64,000 nucleotides of DNA, taken from assembly GCA_016490735.1 (NCBI GenBank), contig JAEMWC010000232.1, forward strand, positions 827,501 through 891,500, read 5' to 3'. The DNA comes from Pachyseris speciosa. Lineage: Eukaryota > Cnidaria > Anthozoa > Scleractinia > Pachyseridae. Below the pieces are notes generated by a model. That model had not been told where the DNA came from, made no database searches, and saw nothing but the letters and a program-made list of their open reading frames with translations. Below, one piece after another: positions 12,173 through 23,008 of the stretch (within the stretch, counting starts at the first letter, position 1; every line of letters starts with the position of its first letter). A program made the translations under genes and the position numbers.

Positions 12173-12176
12173 TTAA

Positions 12177-12530
12177 TACCACGCAAGTGAATAGTACTTT
12201 TCGCGCGCTCTGATTGGTTAACTGATTTGTCTTAACTCGGAGGTGATTAGCAAGTATTATTCACCTCTGAGCAGCCGGTGGCGAGATTTTACAATTTCCG
12301 ACCGATGTAGATCAGTATTGTCACACATAAAGTAATGTTTTGGTCCGCTAATTATTCAGCTTGTGTGGTATGTACTAAAACAATTATTCACCTCAGTGTC
12401 GGTGAAAGTGGTGGATATTTCCACCACTATTCACCTCCACTTCGGTGAATAATTGTTAATTATTATTATGCTATCTCCTTTAACTTCATGCCATATTAGA
12501 ACACAATAGCCGAGCCTATTCCTAGGGCCT
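12177..12530. other. Non-coding, short hairpins
   Basis: AT-rich DNA with repeated GGTGAATA motifs and a small palindrome, GTGGTGGATATTTCCACCAC, near 12408-12427. It looks like remains of a MITE, but I could not define ends or a target duplication. Confidence 0.35.
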
Positions 12531-12534
12531 ACGG

Positions 12535-12738
12535 CTAAAATATAATGAGGTAGAAGTCTTTTTGATGGAGAGTGTCTTTCTTAGTTAGGATGTGAGATGT
12601 TCCTAGTAGTGTTATCTTCTGTAGTTCAGTAATTTTGATGTTACCCGGGATTTGTTTGATGTATTTCTCCAAGCCCTTGTTTATTAGTCTCAGTGCTCCA
12701 ATCACCACTGGAATCGTTGTGGCCTTCATCCCCCCCAC
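12535..12738 (-). pseudogene. C-terminal fragment of a non-LTR retrotransposon reverse transcriptase ORF
   Basis: The 67-residue frame contains IPVVIGALRLINKGLEKYI followed by TELQKITLLGTSHIL. It resembles the conserved tail after the reverse transcriptase domain of LINE polyproteins, which typically reads VVIGALG, then LLQK and LLGTARILRK. Only this tail remains; no RT or endonuclease motif is nearby. The family assignment is from memory. Confidence 0.55.
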
Positions 12739-12889
12739 CCCACATTTTCATTGTTTGCATTTTGACTCGCCCTATGGGTACGGAACCGTCAAAATACAGC
12801 ACGACTCGTAAAATTACTCCGCCATACTACGTGCCAAAACATCTAGATATATGTCTTTGGCCGAAGGGAACAAGGAAATCGCGTAAAAA

Positions 12890-14830
12890 TTGAGTAAGAA
12901 ATACTGTCCGGTTTTAAAAGTCTTTTTGGACATTATTCAAGTTTGGATGCCAACCGGTAATTAAAATTTGTCCAACATTTGTCAAACTGTCCGGTTTTTT
13001 CGATCGTTTTGAACTTTATTCAAGACAAGATCTAGAGTTTGAATGCCCTCCTCTAATTAAACGGAATTAGTCAAACATTTTGTTTTTCGTTTAACTGTCC
13101 TACAAGTTTTGATTATCGAAGAAAAGTTGCGGCCTTTAAAAATATTTTGACTATTTTTAAAATAGAAGTAAGTGATTGTTCAAACATACCTTAAAGCTGT
13201 AAAAAGAAAATTAAATTCTCATTCATCCGTTCGCCTAAAAATTTTATCCCTGTCCTAATTTTTATGAAATACATTTTCGTGGAGTGAGTCCAGTTTCGAA
13301 TGCATTCAGGAACGATGGTCAATAAGAAGAACTATAAGCCCCTTGTCTGCTGTACTAAATTCTTTATAACACAATTTTTGTTCTAAATTGTCCAGCATGT
13401 GTGAGACAGTTAAAAGATTCGTGAGTTAATTTAGCAAAGAACGTCATGAATTTTAATTTTTATTTGTCGTTTTCTCGATTAGCGGGCTTCTGTAAGTCAG
13501 ACGAAAACCAAACATCACGAAATGAATTGAAAGCGTTTTTGGCCAGTGAACAGAATGATCTACTCCCATTTTCTTTTCAAGGTGATTTTTTTATTACGAC
13601 ATTAGAGGAAAGTAGAAAAATTCTACTCTACAGTGTTTGACGGCAGGTCCGTAGCCAGTATGAGGCGAAGCGAAGCACTTGCCCTAGTAAAAATTTTGAA
13701 TTTATTTGCTTTTTGTATGACTTGTGTTTTAGAAAGTGGGTTCAAATCATTGAATTAAATATGCATCGCTTTCCTGATGATAAATGAGAAATGTTGATAC
13801 AGAACTACTTTAAATCTTACCGCGGAGGGACGCAAAGAGCCAGAGATGGATCGCCTTCGCATTTACCATTTAATTCCATTCGATTTTTGCTTGTGTTTTT
13901 GGTGAACATATTAATCCTTTCATGTTCTTTTCAAGGTGTTTTCTAGTACGACTTTTAGGGGCTAGCCAAAAGCACGCTTTGTTATAACAACTGTTGATGC
14001 GAGAAAATAAGCTTTTACCATCGGTGTAATTTTCGATTTTCAGGCTTAACGACTGATCGACCTTTTAAATTCTCCCTTTTAAGGAACATTATTGCCGAAT
14101 TTCTGAATTTCACCTAAGGGTTTGTGGTTACTTTCCTTCTTGTTAGTAAAACGTTAGCTTGTCAGTCTGGCAAACGATTATACGATGACTGTACATTGCA
14201 ATTGTTTGACTTCAATGAGCAAGTTGTAGTACGTGTGCAGCAGTGCGAACGAAGTTGTGGCTCTCTATATTTCTGATGGAGGCCGCGTGCCCCAAAGGTC
14301 CAAACTTTCAGACTTTATTTTACATCGAATTTAACACGTATTTTCTTCACTATACGCAAAGAAAATTTGTTTCAAATCAGATTCTTTTTATCGGCTGAGA
14401 GTGTCTTTTCCTGGGAAATTGCCCAGTAAGTTAGATTCAAGAAATCAGTTGAGGACTCTGTCTCTATGAATGACATTTTCTCGCAACTTAAAACAGATTT
14501 CTCGGGACTTTCTTGGTAAGGTAACCTCACACCGCACAAGGATTCCAAGTGTCTAACTTGATGTTGGGCGAAAAAAGAGAGAAACCTACGTAACGTTATG
14601 ATAACACACTCTATAGAGAAAAGATACACAAGGCTAAGAATGGTCCCCTCTCAACAATGTCGTAATTTTAATCTCGGACGTTTTCTTTGTAGCGAGTTTT
14701 TCTCGTCGCTTCTTGCAGTTTACTAGCATTTTTCCGGCTTAGAATCAGAGTAATTCATTCTGGATACACAGGTGTAATAACTGTAACTGGTTTAAAAACT
14801 ACTTCATCCGACTGCAACTGCCTCCCCGAG
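12890..14830. repeat. Internal duplication, copy 1
   Basis: Non-coding AT-rich block that aligns with 16680-18660 over nearly its whole length. Shared landmarks are TTGTCAAACTGTCCGGTTT, GTCCAGCATGTGTGAGACAG, GGCGAAGCGAAGC and TTTTATCGGCTGAGAGT. Part of it also aligns with 54470-55890 in unit B. No protein-like frame was found in it. Confidence 0.7.
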
Positions 14831-15439
14831 GAAATAGTTATCTAAAGTTCCCTAGATTATTTTAAATTCAACTTGTCAATGTTTTTTAAAGGATCCTTTT
14901 AGTGTATTAATATGTTCCCTTTTTTAATTTGCATGTTTTGTGTTTTAATTTCAGTTTTTGTAGTTGCTGCGATGTCTTGAGATTTTTACCGACTTAATTG
15001 ATGTCTATGTAGAAGTAGCTGTAGATGTATGAAGACCGCTTACAATCTGTTTTTCCTCTGCAACCAACCTCACGTTCATCGAAGGAAAAAACAACATCAT
15101 CCTTTTTAAAGGCACCGTTGTTTGGATCGTTTTAACCCTTTAACTACGTAGACAATTTTCTTTCAGATACTGAACGCTTGAAAAAATATAACTCATTAGT
15201 GTGGCTTACCTTTCAGTGAAGTTGTTAACTAACGCGGAATACTTTTTATTAAGTCTGCGGGTTGTTGAAATTGATATGAGCCTGTTATTTAGTCGAAAAG
15301 CAGGTGACAACAATTAACAGGATGCAAATGAAATATCAGCCTGCCCTCATGCGCTCACGTTCTCGAGAAAACCTAAAATTTGGTCACGCTGTTGTTTTGC
15401 AGAGGACGGTAAAGAAATGTATCAAAATGTAAAACGAAC

Positions 15440-15790
15440 GTGCAGAGCGATTGTTTTTGCTCATTAGCCTATTGTTTTGTGACGTTTTCGTTGCCTGGAA
15501 AGGCCGGAAATGGACAAGAGCACATGTCGATCTCCGGCCTTTCCCTACATCAAGGTACCACGGAAAGCCGTAAAAATGGCGAGCAAAAATTTATCTTTCA
15601 AATCGGCACTCTTATTCCCCACGGTATCAACGAGCGCTTTTCATTCAATTAATTTGTTCCTGTTTTTCACGTTACCATGTTACCACCAATAGCGTAGCTC
15701 CATATTCTGTATATAAACCGTACACAATCCACAATTCCTCGATTTGCCCCGACGAAGGGCTAACGCTCGAAACGTCAGCTAATCGAATCC

Positions 15791-15821
<31 letters not shown>

Positions 15822-15856
15822 CGTTGATAAACCAAATTTTCGTGTTTCACTCCCCT

Positions 15857-15889
<33 letters not shown>

Positions 15890-15900
15890 ACCTCCTTTAT
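15440..15900 (+). pseudogene. Penelope-like element, C-terminal ORF fragment plus terminal repeat
   Basis: The frame to 15652 ends in SGLSLHQGTTESRKNGEQKF and FQIGTLIPHGINERFSFN, then a stop. This is the end of a Penelope-like polyprotein downstream of the GIY-YIG domain. The following 250 bp form the untranslated terminal repeat with a hammerhead-like motif. The RT and most of the endonuclease are missing. A sister fragment is at 19640-20095. Confidence 0.65.
15739..15786 (+). ncRNA. Hammerhead-ribozyme-like motif in Penelope terminal repeat
   Basis: The core reads CCGACGA, then stem II (GGGC, loop TAAC, GCTC), then GAAAC and the cleavage triplet GTC. An outer stem TCGATT / AATCGA pairs the flanks, with a small internal loop, which is the type I layout known from Penelope-like elements. 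The first core base after C is C rather than the usual U. The copy at 19931-19982 keeps the pairing with altered bases. Confidence 0.55.
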
Positions 15901-15949
15901 ATCATGAAAGATGTCTGTCATTGTGGTTTAAAATAACATAGTCGAGTCA

Positions 15950-16520
15950 ATCGTTTGTGTCACGATTCCCTGCGAGTATGGTAAGGTTTGTATTGGAGAG
16001 ACGGCCGGGAAGATCTATGCATTAATAGATCAAGGAACACGATACAGACATTCGCCTTGTTCAACCCCAATTCTCCGCCGTTTCAGAACACAGCCATGTA
16101 TGCGATAGGACACTATCCGCTCTGGGACGAGGTGAAATTTATTGACCGAGACCCACATTGGTAAAACCGCAGGGTTAAAGAGTTCACTCATGTGAGAATT
16201 CACCCTGTCATCAACAGGGACAGCTGATCGAGATCCCTGAAGCGTGGATACCCACGATCAAACAACACAACACCTGATCGGTATCAAATCGGATCGCCGA
16301 GGGTACACTTTCTAGTCTGAGCAACAAGGATCGAATTCCTTCAATCAACAACGAGCCAGCCTAAGCGAGAATCGAAACGCACCAATCAACAATCAACCAC
16401 GGTGCAACCTTAACTAATACACAGCCAGCCTGACGAAAACGGTCGAAACGTTGGGATCAACATCTATGTGATCATGATGATCATTCGTGAGACAAACTAT
16501 TAACTCAACTATATCCCATG
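15950..16520 (+). pseudogene. Decayed Penelope-like GIY-YIG endonuclease fragment
   Basis: Broken frames show VCIGETAGK, then GHYPLWDEVKFIDRDPHW, an in-frame stop, then RRVKEFTHVRIHP. This matches the GIY-YIG region of a different Penelope-like family from that at 26821-30613. Stops and frame changes make it a relic. Its tail contains CTGACGA, a short stem and GAAACGTT near 16431-16453, a weaker hammerhead-like candidate. Confidence 0.6.
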
Positions 16521-16679
16521 ATTGCAAAACATGTTTCAAACTCCCATCACATTCTACAGTTCACAGCTCATCACATTTTGCAAGAAGAAATTCGTACCCG
16601 GTAGCTTGTATTTTAATGTCAACTCATCTAAATAAGTATTGGTTTAGGAAAAAAAATAAAGAAAAATCGTGTAAGAATT

Positions 16680-18660
16680 GACTGAAAAAACTGTTCGGTT
16701 TTTAAAACTATTTTTGGACATTCCAGTTTGAATATGACGGCCAGTAATTAAAATTTGTCAAACATTTGTCAAACTGTCCGGTTTATTCGATCGTTTTGGA
16801 CATTATTCAAGTATGAATACCGAACAGTAATTAAAATTTGTCAATCATTTTAGTTTTAGTTCAATAAACTATCCTACATGTTTTAATAATCGAAGAAAAG
16901 CTGCGGCTTTTAAAATTATTTAACTATATATTTTATTGAAATAGAAATAAGTGATTATTCAAACACACGTTAAGACGGTAAAAAGACTAAAATTAAATCC
17001 TCATGCATCCGTTCACCTAAAAATTTTACTCCTGTCCTAATTTTTTATGAAATACATTTTCTTGGATTGAGTCCAGTTTCGATTGCATTCAGGAACTAAG
17101 CCCATTGTCTGCTGTACCAAATTCTTTATAAAACAATTTTTGCTCTAAATTGTCCAGCATGTGTGAGACAGTTTAAGAGTTTCCTGCGTTAATTTAGCCA
17201 AGAACGTCATAAATTTTAATTTTTATTTGTCATTTTATCCATTAGCGGGCTTCTGTAAGTCAAACGAAAAGCAAACATGACGTAAATGAATTGAAAACGT
17301 TTTTGGTGACCATAGTCCTTCTTCCATTTTCTTTTCAATGTGTTTTTTTAGTACGACATTAGAGGAATTAAATAGAAACATTCTTCTGTAACAGCGTTTC
17401 ACGGCAAGTCCGTAGCCAGTATAAGGCGAAGCGAAGCGCTTGCCACAGTAAACATTTCGAATTTATTTTGTTTGTATGTGTGTTTAAAATAAAAATTATC
17501 TGGGTACAAATCTTTGAATTAAGGCGCGCCCACAAAACCTGCAGCGTCTTCCGTCCATGATAAAGGAACCTCGAATGGTTTCGCCCTTACCTACGTGCGT
17601 AACGATGTTGATCCAGAACCCGTTCAGATATTACCGCGGTGGGATGCAAAGGGCCAGAAATGGATCTTCCTGGCATTTACTAGTTAATTCGACTATTGTT
17701 TGTGTTTTTGGTGAAAATACTACTTCTTTCTTCCTTTTCTTTTCAAGGTGTTTTCTACTACGACACTAGAGAAAAATAGAAAATGTCTACAGTAACGCGC
17801 GCTATAGTATAATAACTGTTGATGCGAAAATATAAGCTTTTACGAGCTGTCTAATTTTCATTGTTAGGTTTAACGACTGACCGTTTAAATTCTCTGTTTT
17901 AGGGAAAATTTTGTCGAATTTCTTTATTTCACCCAACTGTTTGTTGGTACGGTTGTGCAAACAACCTCCTCCTTCTTGGAAAAAGTTAGCTTTTCAGTCT
18001 GGCACACGATATATATGACGGCTATGCAAATTGTCTGCCTCGAATGAACAAGTTGTGTTTTAACAATGCAGTGCATATGCGAAGTTGCGGTTGTCTTTAT
18101 TTCTGGTGGACGCGTGCCCCAAAGGTGCAAACTTTCGGACTTTATTGAATTTTAATTAACACAGAATTCCTTCACTATCCATGCGCAAAGAATAAGTTCT
18201 TTTCAAATCCGGATTCTTTTTATCGGCTGAGAGTTTCTTTTCCTGGGGAGTTGCCCGGTAAATTAGACTCCAGAAATTGACTCTGTTTCTAGGAATGACA
18301 TGCAACTTAAAACAGATTTCTCGGTACTTTCTTGGTAAGCTACCTTCATAGCGCTCAAGGATTCCACGTCTCTAACTTAATGCCAGGCGAAAATGAGAGG
18401 TGAAACGAATAGAACTTAGTGATAATACTCTCTCTAGTATAGGGAAAACATACAAAAGGCTAAGAATGGTCCCCTCTTAATAGTGTCGCAATTTTTTCTC
18501 TCACTTGTTCTTTGTAGGTAGATTTTCTCGTCGCTTCTTGCAGTCTACTAAACATTTTTCCGTCGTAGAATCTGTGTGATTCGTTCTGGGTACAAAGGTT
18601 TAATAACACAGGTTTGATAACTGTGACTGGGTGTTTGTTTTACTGGAACTGCCTTCCTGA
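16680..18660. repeat. Internal duplication, copy 2
   Basis: Second copy of the block at 12890-14830, diverged by many substitutions and indels. No conserved reading frame is seen. The similarity continues patchily to about 18970 against 15170-15330. Confidence 0.7.
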
Positions 18661-19560
18661 GGAAATAGTAACCTCTTTTTCTTTAGATTATTTTTAATTT
18701 AATCTGTCGATATTTCCTAAAAAAAATCTTTTTAGTGATTTAGTTTGGTCTATTTAACTTGTGCAGCTGTAGATGTATGAAAATCGCTTACTTTTTACTG
18801 AACGCTTGAAAAATATAAAATGTTTGTGGTTTACCTTTCACTGAGTGAAGTTGTAACCAAGCCGCTATCTCATCTAAAGACAGACTGCTTTGTTAACTAA
18901 CACGGAACACTTTTTAATAAGTCTGCGGGTTATTGAAATTGATATGAGCCTGTTATTTAGTGGAAGCAGGTGAAAACAATGTTTGCAATAACAGGATGCA
19001 AATGGAATATCGACCTTCCCACGCTGCATACCTACGTTTGGTATTCAGAAGTCATAAGGGGACGGCTTAGTTTAGAACTATTCTGGATATACTACTGCGG
19101 TTTGAGAAGAAGATTACACTGAATGAGGTTTCGCTAGTGCCCATTCTTTTGGGAATAACAGGGCGGAGGAGGAATATTCGGAGCAGACAGAATACAGAAT
19201 ACAGTTTACTCGAAATAAGAAACATATGGTTTTTTTGTACAGTTTTGGCGGGAAAATTCTGCGTAGCCCGCCAAGCACGTGACGTGCCACACCTGGGGCT
19301 AATTGCTGAGTCAGAATGTCATTGTTTCCTGTTTGAGTACGTGACTTTCTCAAGACTTAAGAAAAAAAACGATTCACCTAATGGCTGTTGAAACTCCGTT
19401 ATATCTCGTAGACTGTCAACTTAGTAAACAAGAGAACCTTATTTTGGAGTACCAATAATTGGAATTGCTCACTTTGGGAAAGACTGGGAAAGAGAGTGTC
19501 GCATAAGGAATTGTGGGATTGTTTTAGGGTACGCCATTTTTTCTTCGTAACACGAAAATT
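18661..19560. other. Non-coding
   Basis: No convincing ORF. The 79-84 aa frames on both strands at 19114-19391 overlap each other and show no domain. Part of the stretch echoes 15170-15430. Confidence 0.4.
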
Positions 19561-19573
19561 TGGTTTATCAACG

Positions 19574-19604
<31 letters not shown>

Positions 19605-20095
19605 GGATTCAAAAGCTGACGTTTTGAGCATTAGCTCTTCTCAAAGATGACAAAGATGCATCCAAACCAGTCGCCCAGCATTTTAATCTCCCTAACCATT
19701 CCAAACAACACACTTCAATCTCCGGCCTTACCCTACATCAAGGTACCACGGAAAGCCGTAAAAATCTCGAGCAAAAATTGATCTTTCAAATCGGCACTCT
19801 TAATCCCCTCGGTATCAACGAGCGCTTTTCATTCAATTAATTGATGTATTCCTGTTTTTCACGTTACCATGTTACCACCAATAGGGTAGCCCCATATTCT
19901 GTATATAAACCATACACAACCCACAATTCCTCGATTCGCTCCGACGAAGGGCTAACCTTCGAAACGTCAGCTTTTTGAATCGCTTAGGGGTACGGTAGTC
20001 AATTTACATTGTCAACTCCGTTGGTGAACCAAATTTTCGCGTTTCACTCCCCCACCGACGCTGAGCACCACAGTTTCTAACCCCCTTTATTCATT
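19560..20095. pseudogene. Penelope-like fragments in inverted arrangement, with ribozyme motif
   Basis: A minus-strand piece of the terminal repeat (19560-19650) abuts a plus-strand ORF tail (19640-19845). The tail contains VAQHFNLPNHSKQHTSISG, HQGTTESRKN and GINERFSFN, then a stop, and is followed by the full terminal repeat. The head-to-head layout is typical of Penelope-like insertions. Confidence 0.65.
19931..19982 (+). ncRNA. Hammerhead-ribozyme-like motif, second copy
   Basis: The core reads CCGACGA, stem II (GAAGG, loop GCTAA, CCTTC), then GAAACGTC. The outer stem CGATTC / GAATCG differs from the copy at 15739-15786, yet both stems still pair, which argues for structural conservation. 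Confidence 0.55.
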
Positions 20096-20230
20096 TGTTT
20101 CTTCGTCGACACCTGTCCGCCCAAACAATTCCACAATATCTTGCGCGGCCACTCGGTCTCAGTCTTTACCAGAGTGCGCTATAACAAGTATTCCGAACAC
20201 GGAATACTCTGGAGACCTCTGGACTGCGAC

Positions 20231-20590
20231 TAACGCTGCGTTTACATGAGATGAAAGTCATCCCGGGATGACTTTCTTCCCAGAGCAATTTTTTATTTCT
20301 GTTTACATATGTGTTTTTTTTCCCGAGACGAAAGAAAACAGTTTCGCCCCGGGACGAAATCCTCGCTTTTAAAAGTCTTATTTTTCATCCCGCGAAGACC
20401 GTTTTCATGGAATTTTTGGTCACGTTTCACCCTGATATGAAATTTCACCCTGGTGCTGAAGACCGGGATGAAATCATCCCGAGGCGAACAAATTTCACTC
20501 CGGGATCATGTAAACACCAAGAGGGCAAATAACCAGACACCGGGGTGAAATTCGTCCCGGGATGAGTTCTCTCATGTAAACAGGCCCTTA
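20231..20590. mobile_element. Harbinger-like MITE, about 360 bp
   Basis: The ends are inverted repeats sharing GTTTACATGAGA with an adjacent CATCCCGGGATG. The right end reads GGGCCTGTTTACATGAGA on the minus strand, close to the MITE at 10386. The flanks read TAA on the left and TTA on the right, so the TWA target is suggestive but not identical. Imperfect repeats of TTTCACCC/TTTCGCCC fill the centre. Confidence 0.65.
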
Positions 20591-21061
20591 GTCAGAACCT
20601 GACTTGCGCGAACCATGACAGCAGGCGCGAACCCGCCAAAGCTTCACTAAAGGAAACATTTTCTAAGAATTCCGAGTAAACCATGTTCTGTTTATTCTGC
20701 TATCTGTAACAGATAATTCTGCAGGTAACTCCTTAAAATTGCATGGCACACCCTTACTGCGCATAATTTATGGCGTCATTAGCGCGCGTTTGTGCGCATT
20801 CAAAGCATGGCAAATTTTCGTGACATTGAACTCTGTCAGTTGAAAAATTGTTATTTTCTCTTGAACGAGCAATGCTACCTATCTTTTTTATCGCGTTATT
20901 TCAGCTTAGTAATCATCTGCTTTGCGCTTAGAGATTGCTAAAGAGAGTTATGGCTAGAAACGCGAGCTTGCCTATTCATACCCGAAGACATGAAATGTTG
21001 ACTTGTAAAACGTGCACCCAAGCGGCGTTTTTGCTCAATTCTACTCGATCCTAGACTTGCT
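20591..21061. other. Non-coding junction region between units A and B
   Basis: No gene seen. The duplicated unit restarts at about 21062. Confidence 0.4.
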
Positions 21062-22280
21062 TGCTTTAAAAGGGAGTATTCCGTTGTTCCTTGTGCTTCA
21101 TGCAATACATGTGTAATGGTCTGTTTTAATTGCTCAATGTCTCTAAGAGACGAGAAGAACTGATCACATTAGACTCATTTGTTGATTGCCGGCAGTTTCA
21201 GGGTTTGGGGTAACTTGAGAGGGCACTGTGACCTGTTCTTTTTAGTTCATATTTCGAAACAATAGATGACAATAAACAATCAGGGAGAATTTGTAAAAAA
21301 AGAAATGTACGTAAACTTTTATTTCAGGGGCTTCACCTTAAAACTCGAGAAAGAAAGATTTCCTTGAGCATGGAACTCGTTTTTATTTCGTTTTAAGGTT
21401 GATTAAATAATTGCAAGAGACATAATAATAATTGATAACAAAGCAAAAAAAGTGTAAATGATGCATAAATAATGTGCCTTACTGGTTACTGATCACTTTA
21501 CAGGTTTCTTAATCACAAATGTACAAGTTGTAACAATCATGGTTATTCTTATGACATTGAATTTATATTGTAAGGGGAAGCTACATGATGATTACTAGTA
21601 AGAACATCTTTGGGCAAGTATTACTAAACAATATCCCCAGATTGATGATTTTCTATACCTGTATAACAATGTATTTACATTTTAAGGAAAACTTACATGT
21701 TGATCACTCCTGCATGGGAGTGTATAGCCCAAGGTGGAATTAATGTAGCTTACCCCGAAGATCTTTTAACTCCACTGCATATTTCCGCTGTACATATAGC
21801 CTCTTATTTAACACAAGTGGGTACAATGAAAAAGTAAATTAATGAACCAATTTGAAAGGTGCGAACGCTCCACTTGGCATCGTGGTCGGTTCGATTTCTT
21901 TTAAAAGACAAACAAGAGCCCGCGAAAAGCTCGTGAGCGGTGATGCACAGAAAAGTACGAAGAGGAGTTATCCGCAGTGAAGCTGCGGATGAGATTCATC
22001 GATGATTTACAATTTTGGATTGTACACTGATTCGACCCTGGGTTATACTCAGATGACATCGACAGGATGGTTAGCGGCCCATGGTATTCCTATCTTTAAC
22101 AAGAAAACGTTCACTTACGTTAAAAATCTCAGACTTATAAACTTTCACTTTTAGAAGATCTTAACTTCCCAAAAAATCTGAAAGTGATCCTTTATTTCTA
22201 TCTGCAAAATTTGAAAACCAAACTGCTCCACATGAAAGTGCTGCTAAAACTTTTGAATGATCACAGTTTAGGATTTTTTT
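21062..22280. other. Start of duplicated unit B
   Basis: Close copy of 1-1395, with a deletion of roughly 100 bp near 22010 relative to unit A. Non-coding. Confidence 0.75.
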
Positions 22281-22335
22281 GTACAGCATGAGAAACAGCA
22301 CCACACTGAGGAAGTGCTGCTCAGTAGCTTTCATT
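22281..22335 (-). repeat. Remnant half unit of the 106-bp satellite
   Basis: Contains TTGTACAGCATGAGAAACAG and CTGCTCAGTAGCTTTC, equivalent to the array at 1400-1876 but reduced to half a unit before the microsatellite. Confidence 0.75.
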
Positions 22336-23008
22336 GCTATCACTATCACTATCACTATCACTATCACTATCACTATCACTATCACTATCACTATCACTAT
22401 CACTGTCACTATCACTATCACTATCACTGTCACTATCACTGTCACTATCACTGTCACTATCACTATCACTACTATTACTATTAGTATTGCTATTGCTATG
22501 ACTATCACTATTACTATTACTATCACAATGACCATTACTATCACTATCACTATCACTATCACTATCACTATCACTATCACTATCACTATCACTGTCACTG
22601 TCACTGTCACTATCACTATCACTATCACTATCACTATCACTGTCACTATCACTATCACTGTCACTATCACTATCACTGTCACTATCACTATCACTATCAC
22701 TGTCACTATCACTATCACTATCACTGTCACTGTCACTGTCACTGTCACTATCACTATCACTATCACTACTATTAATAGTAGTATTGCTATTGCTATTGCT
22801 ATGACCATCACTATTGCTATTACTATTACTATCACTATCACAATGACCATTACTATTACTATTACTATTACTATTTACTATTACTATTACCATTATTATT
22901 GCTATTGTTATTACTATTGCTATTACTATTACTATTTACTATTACTATTGCTATTACTATTTACTATTACTATTACTATTGTTATTACTATTACTATTAT
23001 TGTGTCCC
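22332..23008. repeat. Expanded hexanucleotide microsatellite, about 675 bp
   Basis: Long runs of CACTAT and CACTGT, then TTACTA. It is open in several frames on both strands, giving spurious 190-245 residue products of V/I, T/I or D/S repeats. The unit A allele is about 175 bp. Confidence 0.93.
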
